NCBI GenBank assembly: GCA_015492195.1 | Contig: WGFP01000242.1 | Span: 1 to 8,469, forward strand | DNA length: 8,469 nucleotides | Direction of reading: 5' to 3' | Source: Acidiferrobacterales bacterium | Lineage (GTDB): Bacteria; Pseudomonadota; Gammaproteobacteria; Acidiferrobacterales; Sulfurifustaceae | Made by a program: the position numbers and the translations under genes | Shown here: positions 6,180 through 8,469 of the stretch, piece after piece | How the letters are laid out: each line of letters begins with the position of its first letter | Position numbering within the stretch: the first letter of the stretch is position 1 | The notes under the pieces: model-generated | Seen by the model: the letters and a program-made list of their open reading frames with translations, nothing else | The model's database searches: none | What the model was told of the DNA's origin: nothing

Positions 6180-6312
6180 TCTAGGGAAGTTCTGATTAAT
6201 TGAACTTGAACCGCCAAGACACCAAGAACGCCAAGTTTTTCTCTTTGATATTCAATACCCTTTTTTTCTTGGCGACTTGGCGGTTGAACGTATTATTCAG
6301 AGATTCCCTAGA
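6180..6312. mobile_element. MITE-like 133-bp palindromic element
   Basis: The ends are TCTAGGGAA (6180-6188) and its exact inverse TTCCCTAGA (6304-6312). Similarity continues inward (CTGAtTAAT against the inverse of ATTATTCAG). AACCGCCAAG (6209-6218) pairs with CTTGGCGGTT (6276-6285), and CGCCAAG (6229-6235) with CTTGGCG (6268-6274). The left arm holds three related 9-bp units of CGCCAAG type. The central loop is rich in T and pyrimidine and has no coding capacity. There is no obvious target-site duplication beyond the short TAG-containing ends. Terminal inverted repeats, size and lack of a gene fit a miniature inverted-repeat element. It sits between adk and hemB and may also fold as a transcript hairpin. 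Confidence 0.6.
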
Positions 6313-6350
6313 TAACTCTCTGTGTTACATCCTTTAGCCCGTCTTGCCGG

Positions 6351-6383
6351 AAAAGAAAAGGGCCCGCTTGTGCCGAGCCCTTT
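6351..6383 (-). terminator. Intrinsic terminator of adk
   Basis: Leftward transcript: AAAGGGC (complement of 6383-6377), a 13-base loop, then GCCCTTT (complement of 6363-6357), which runs into TTTTCTTTT. The stem is 7 bp with a T-rich tract on the proper side. It begins about 25 bp after the adk stop codon. It should separate adk transcription from hemB. Confidence 0.65.
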
Positions 6384-6408
6384 GCTTCCACAGCGGCGCG
6401 AATCCGGC

Positions 6409-7335
6409 CTACTTGGTTTTTTTGGCCTTTTTGCCTTTTTTTGCCTTGGTTTTTTTGGCCGGCTTTCTGGCTTTGGCTTTTCTGGTGACTTTCTTCACCG
6501 CCTTCTTCGCTGCCTTTTTCTTGGTTTTCTTCTTGACAGCCTTCTTCTTGGCCTTTTTCTTGACCGCCTTTTTCGGTTTGGCCTTCACCGCCGAAACGGG
6601 TTTGGCGGCCGCCTTCTTTGCCTTGGCCGCCTTTGCCTTGGCGGCGAGTGAGGCCCCGATCTGACCCATGACCGCGGCCAGCGGCCGTATCTGCGACTCA
6701 ATCACCGTGCATATATTTCGGAAAATCTCGGCGATACTGCCGACCCCGCGCACGGTGCGCAGCTTCCCTTGAGCCTTGTAATAGGAAACAAGGGGGGAGG
6801 TCTGTTCATGATAGACCTTGAGCCGGTTGCCCACCGTCTCTTCGTTGTCGTCCGAACGGTGCTGCAATATGCCCCCGCAATGATCGCATTTACCCGGCGT
6901 GCGGGGCGGCGAGAAATAAATATTGTAAATGGCGCCGCACGACCCACAATTGCGGCGTCCGGTGAGGCGCTTCATCAGCACAGCGTCATCCACATCCACC
7001 AGCAGGGCCAGTTGCAGGGGCTGCCCCAGCCGGGCCAACATGGCATCCAGCGCCTGGGCCTGGGGGATATTGCGGGGGAAACCGTCGAGGATGAACCCCC
7101 CCTTGGCATCCGGCTTGGCCAGGCGTTCCTGAATAATGCCGAGCACGATGTCGTCGGAAACCAACTGCCCGGCCTCCATCACGGCCTTGGCCTTCCTGCC
7201 GAGCTCGGTCCTGGCCGCCACCGCCGCGCGCAGCAGGTCCCCCGTGGAGATCTGCGGGATTTTGTATTTATCAACCAATAACTTAGCTTGCGTTCCCTTG
7301 CCGGAACCCGGCGCTCCCAATAGCACGATTCTCAT
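6409..7335 (-). CDS. adk: Adenylate kinase with a lysine-rich histone-H1-like C-terminal tail
   Basis: 308 residues; ordinary long-type bacterial Adk has about 214-220. Residues 1 to about 215 are a complete enzyme that interconverts ATP + AMP and 2 ADP: P-loop GAPGSGKGT (7-15), AMP site STGDLLR (30-36), DGFPRN (84-89), LTGRR (124-128), and RSDDNEETVGNRL (160-172). The LID has a zinc site, C130xxC133 and C150xxC153. Then comes an extra tail. After a short hydrophobic linker (LAAVMGQIGASL), residues 231-308 are KAxKK-type repeats with 39 lysines in 78 residues, much Ala, some Val, Thr, Pro, and no acidic or aromatic residues. Such tails occur in AlgP- and histone-H1-like bacterial proteins and bind nucleic acids or polyanions. 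One frame runs through with no sign of a frameshift fusion. A weak ribosome binding site (GCGAGAAAAACC) precedes the ATG. Core function is certain; the role of the tail is unknown. Confidence 0.95.
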   Translation of the reverse strand: MRIVLLGAPGSGKGTQAKLLVDKYKIPQISTGDLLRAAVAARTELGRKAKAVMEAGQLVSDDIVLGIIQERLAKPDAKGGFILDGFPRNIPQAQALDAMLARLGQPLQLALLVDVDDAVLMKRLTGRRNCGSCGAIYNIYFSPPRTPGKCDHCGGILQHRSDDNEETVGNRLKVYHEQTSPLVSYYKAQGKLRTVRGVGSIAEIFRNICTVIESQIRPLAAVMGQIGASLAAKAKAAKAKKAAAKPVSAVKAKPKKAVKKKAKKKAVKKKTKKKAAKKAVKKVTRKAKARKPAKKTKAKKGKKAKKTK

Positions 7336-7613
7336 GGTTTTTCTCGCTTTAAGTTCTTGTGTTGCTTGAAAACGTAGGATTTTTCCCTGGTTTTAGGGCA
7401 GGACCGGTTAAACTACATTCTTGTCCACCCCGGCGTCAATGGTTTCTTGCCGTCATAAATACCGCCTATTCCCCGATTTAATCTTTCCCGGTGAATCGCC
7501 GCAAAAAATTGGGATAATCTAACCCCTTGCCTCGCGGAGTTTTGCAGCAACGACGGGAAATAACGAAATTTAGCCTATTAAACAAGGCTTAGGCGATTCA
7601 AAACAGACACCCG
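7336..7613. other. Intergenic region between adk and a gene remnant
   Basis: 278 bp with no coding sequence that I can support. It holds the possible leftward adk promoter. It also contains short dyads such as CCCT-N6-AGGG (7385-7398) and AGCCT-N8-AGGCT (7572-7589), none followed by a T-tract. A rightward promoter for the downstream genes could not be located with confidence. Confidence 0.4.
7410..7439 (-). promoter_or_regulatory. Possible adk promoter
   Basis: On the minus strand TTGACG (7439-7434) matches five of six bases of the -35 consensus. A weak TAGTTT (7415-7410) lies 18 bp further on as a possible -10. The start of transcription would be about 70 bp upstream of the adk ATG. The -35 is convincing, the -10 is not. 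Confidence 0.25.
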
Positions 7614-7883
7614 ATGGCTGAGGATTCAATGCCGGATTTCACGAAAACCGAGCTTTGGGCCCTATGCTCAACGGCCGAAGGACGTTACAAAAAAGAGGTC
7701 CGGGTTGAGCACACCGACATAGCGCATTTCGCGATATTCAAGGTTGGTGGGCGCCTGTCGCTGCCTGTTTATTACTAAGGGCCACAAACCGTACGGGGCT
7801 GGCCGTGATGTTTATGATGACTTGGCCGAGTGTGTGTCGTGACGCTGCTGCGGGTACAATCCGATCACGAGCTGAAAAAACGG
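7614..7883 (+). pseudogene. Frameshifted remnant of a small conserved-type protein gene
   Basis: An ATG at 7614 (or 7629) opens 54 codons: MAEDSMPDFTKTELWALCS, then TAEGRYKKEVRVEHTDI, AHFAIFKVGGRL, and a stop at 7776-7778. Protein-like sequence continues in the +1 frame from about 7762 (CLFITKGHKPYGAGRDVYDD, then LAECV) to a TGA at 7840. It returns to the first frame as VVTLLRVQSDHELKKR (7833-7883). The second jump lies in TGTGTGT (7831-7837), where removing one GT restores ECVVTLL. From memory, small gammaproteobacterial proteins of unknown function have this order of segments, with about 25-30 more residues between HTDI and FVIFKV; those appear deleted here. I read it as one gene with an internal deletion and two compensating frameshifts. 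The 54-codon piece could still be translated. Function unknown. Confidence 0.6.
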
Positions 7884-7972
7884 AAACCGACACGAACAAT
7901 GCAGGTGCGAATACCTAACCGTCCACCGATTTCAAACATCATTCAAAAACTTCCGGAAAGTGACATCACCAC

Positions 7973-8469
7973 ATGGCTAAATCCAGAACCAAACCTAAAA
8001 ACGCTTTTTACGCCCAATCCGGCGGGGTAACCGCCGTTATCAACGCCTCTGCCTGCGGCGTCATCGAGACCGCGCGCAAGCACAAGAACCGGATCGGCAG
8101 GGTCTATGCCGGCCGCAACGGCATCATCGGCGCGCTGACCGAGGACCTGATCGACACCACCAAGGAGTCCAACGCGGCGATACGGGCCCTGCGCCATACG
8201 CCGTCGGGCGCCTTCGGGTCTTGCCGCTACAAGCTCAAAGGGCTGGAGGAGAACCGGCGCGAATACGAGCGCCTCATCGAGGTGTTCGAGGCCCACAACA
8301 TCGGTTACTTCTTCTACAACGGCGGCGGCGACTCCGCCGACACCTGCCTGAAGGTCTCGCAACTGTCCAAGACCATGGGTTACCCGATCCAGGCCATCCA
8401 CGTGCCCAAGACCGTGGACAACGACCTGCCGATCACCGACAACTGCCCGGGCTTCGGCTCGGTGGCCAA
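7973..8469 (+). CDS. pfp: Pyrophosphate-dependent 6-phosphofructokinase (3' truncated by window edge)
   Basis: The first 165 residues of an enzyme of about 400. It phosphorylates fructose 6-phosphate to the 1,6-bisphosphate, reversibly, with PPi instead of ATP. FYAQSGGVTAVINASA (12-27) is the nucleotide/PPi loop. NGGGDSADT (116-124) has Asp at the position where ATP-dependent E. coli PfkA has the second Gly of GGDGS. HVPKTVDNDLP (143-153) has Lys where PfkA has Gly in PGTIDND. Both substitutions are the accepted signature of PPi dependence. The ATG at 7973 is the first possible start because a TGA (7961-7963) lies in frame four codons upstream. A weak GGAAAG (7955-7960) precedes it. The gene is divergent from adk, with the remnant at 7614 between them. 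Confidence 0.93.
   Translation, partial: MAKSRTKPKNAFYAQSGGVTAVINASACGVIETARKHKNRIGRVYAGRNGIIGALTEDLIDTTKESNAAIRALRHTPSGAFGSCRYKLKGLEENRREYERLIEVFEAHNIGYFFYNGGGDSADTCLKVSQLSKTMGYPIQAIHVPKTVDNDLPITDNCPGFGSVA

Noticed and set aside
5333..6184. Long plus-strand open frame (283 codons) opposite hemB
   Set aside because: hemB is unmistakable on the other strand with all catalytic residues. The antisense frame is a by-product of GC-rich codon use.
6206..6285. CGCCAAG repeats considered as a CRISPR array
   Set aside because: The units are only 9 bp, contiguous and arranged as inverted arms, with no spacer-repeat alternation and no cas genes nearby.
6344..6664. Plus-strand open frame rich in Phe, Leu and Ala that looks like a membrane protein
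   Set aside because: It is the antisense shadow of the lysine-rich tail of Adk: AAG/AAA codons read backwards give CTT/TTT. It has no start site context and no family features.
7943..8401. Minus-strand open frame of 152 codons at the right end
   Set aside because: It lies opposite the phosphofructokinase, whose plus-strand frame has strong family motifs, so it is an antisense shadow.

Overview
The window looks like chromosomal housekeeping DNA from a gammaproteobacterium. RsmJ and RlmJ are typical of that class. HemB is of the Pseudomonas-like type with an Asp-rich metal site. The phosphofructokinase carries the residues of the pyrophosphate-dependent enzyme, which is common in methanotrophic and chemolithoautotrophic Gammaproteobacteria. 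The species cannot be named from this sequence. No CRISPR array, intact transposase, rRNA or complete tRNA gene was seen.

Layout. (1) 1-285: the 3' end of a thioredoxin-family gene. (2) 508-1266 (+): a membrane-anchored DUF1499 protein, whose 3' end overlaps by 62 bp the 3' end of a convergent SAM-dependent methyltransferase gene (1205-1885, -). (3) From a short divergent promoter region that contains a GC-rich dyad, rsmJ (1989-2828) and rsmE (2837-3562) run rightward as a two-gene operon of 16S rRNA methyltransferases. (4) A leftward series follows, read from right to left: adk (6409-7335), hemB (5123-6145), rlmJ (4200-5054) and a PilZ-domain gene (3648-4001). A likely intrinsic terminator follows adk, and a 133-bp MITE-like palindromic element lies between adk and hemB. 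An imperfect 20-bp inverted repeat with ACTTGC-type heptads spans the hemB-rlmJ junction. Nested palindromes and a direct repeat with 21-bp spacing lie upstream of the PilZ gene. (5) Divergent from adk, after a frameshifted remnant of a small gene (7614 to about 7883), the 5' part of a PPi-dependent 6-phosphofructokinase gene (7973 onward) runs off the window.

The genes cover ribosome maturation (rsmJ, rsmE, rlmJ), tetrapyrrole synthesis (hemB) and adenylate/pyrophosphate energy metabolism (adk, pfp). No new multigene system is evident. The most unusual item is the adenylate kinase: a normal zinc-LID enzyme of about 215 residues carries an extra C-terminal tail of about 90 residues, the last 78 of which are half lysine, like a histone H1 or AlgP tail. 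Other points worth a second look are a DPAY variant of the DPPY catalytic motif in RlmJ, a tRNA-3'-end-like sequence forming the C-terminal codons of the PilZ gene, the palindromic element before hemB, and the decayed gene before pfp.
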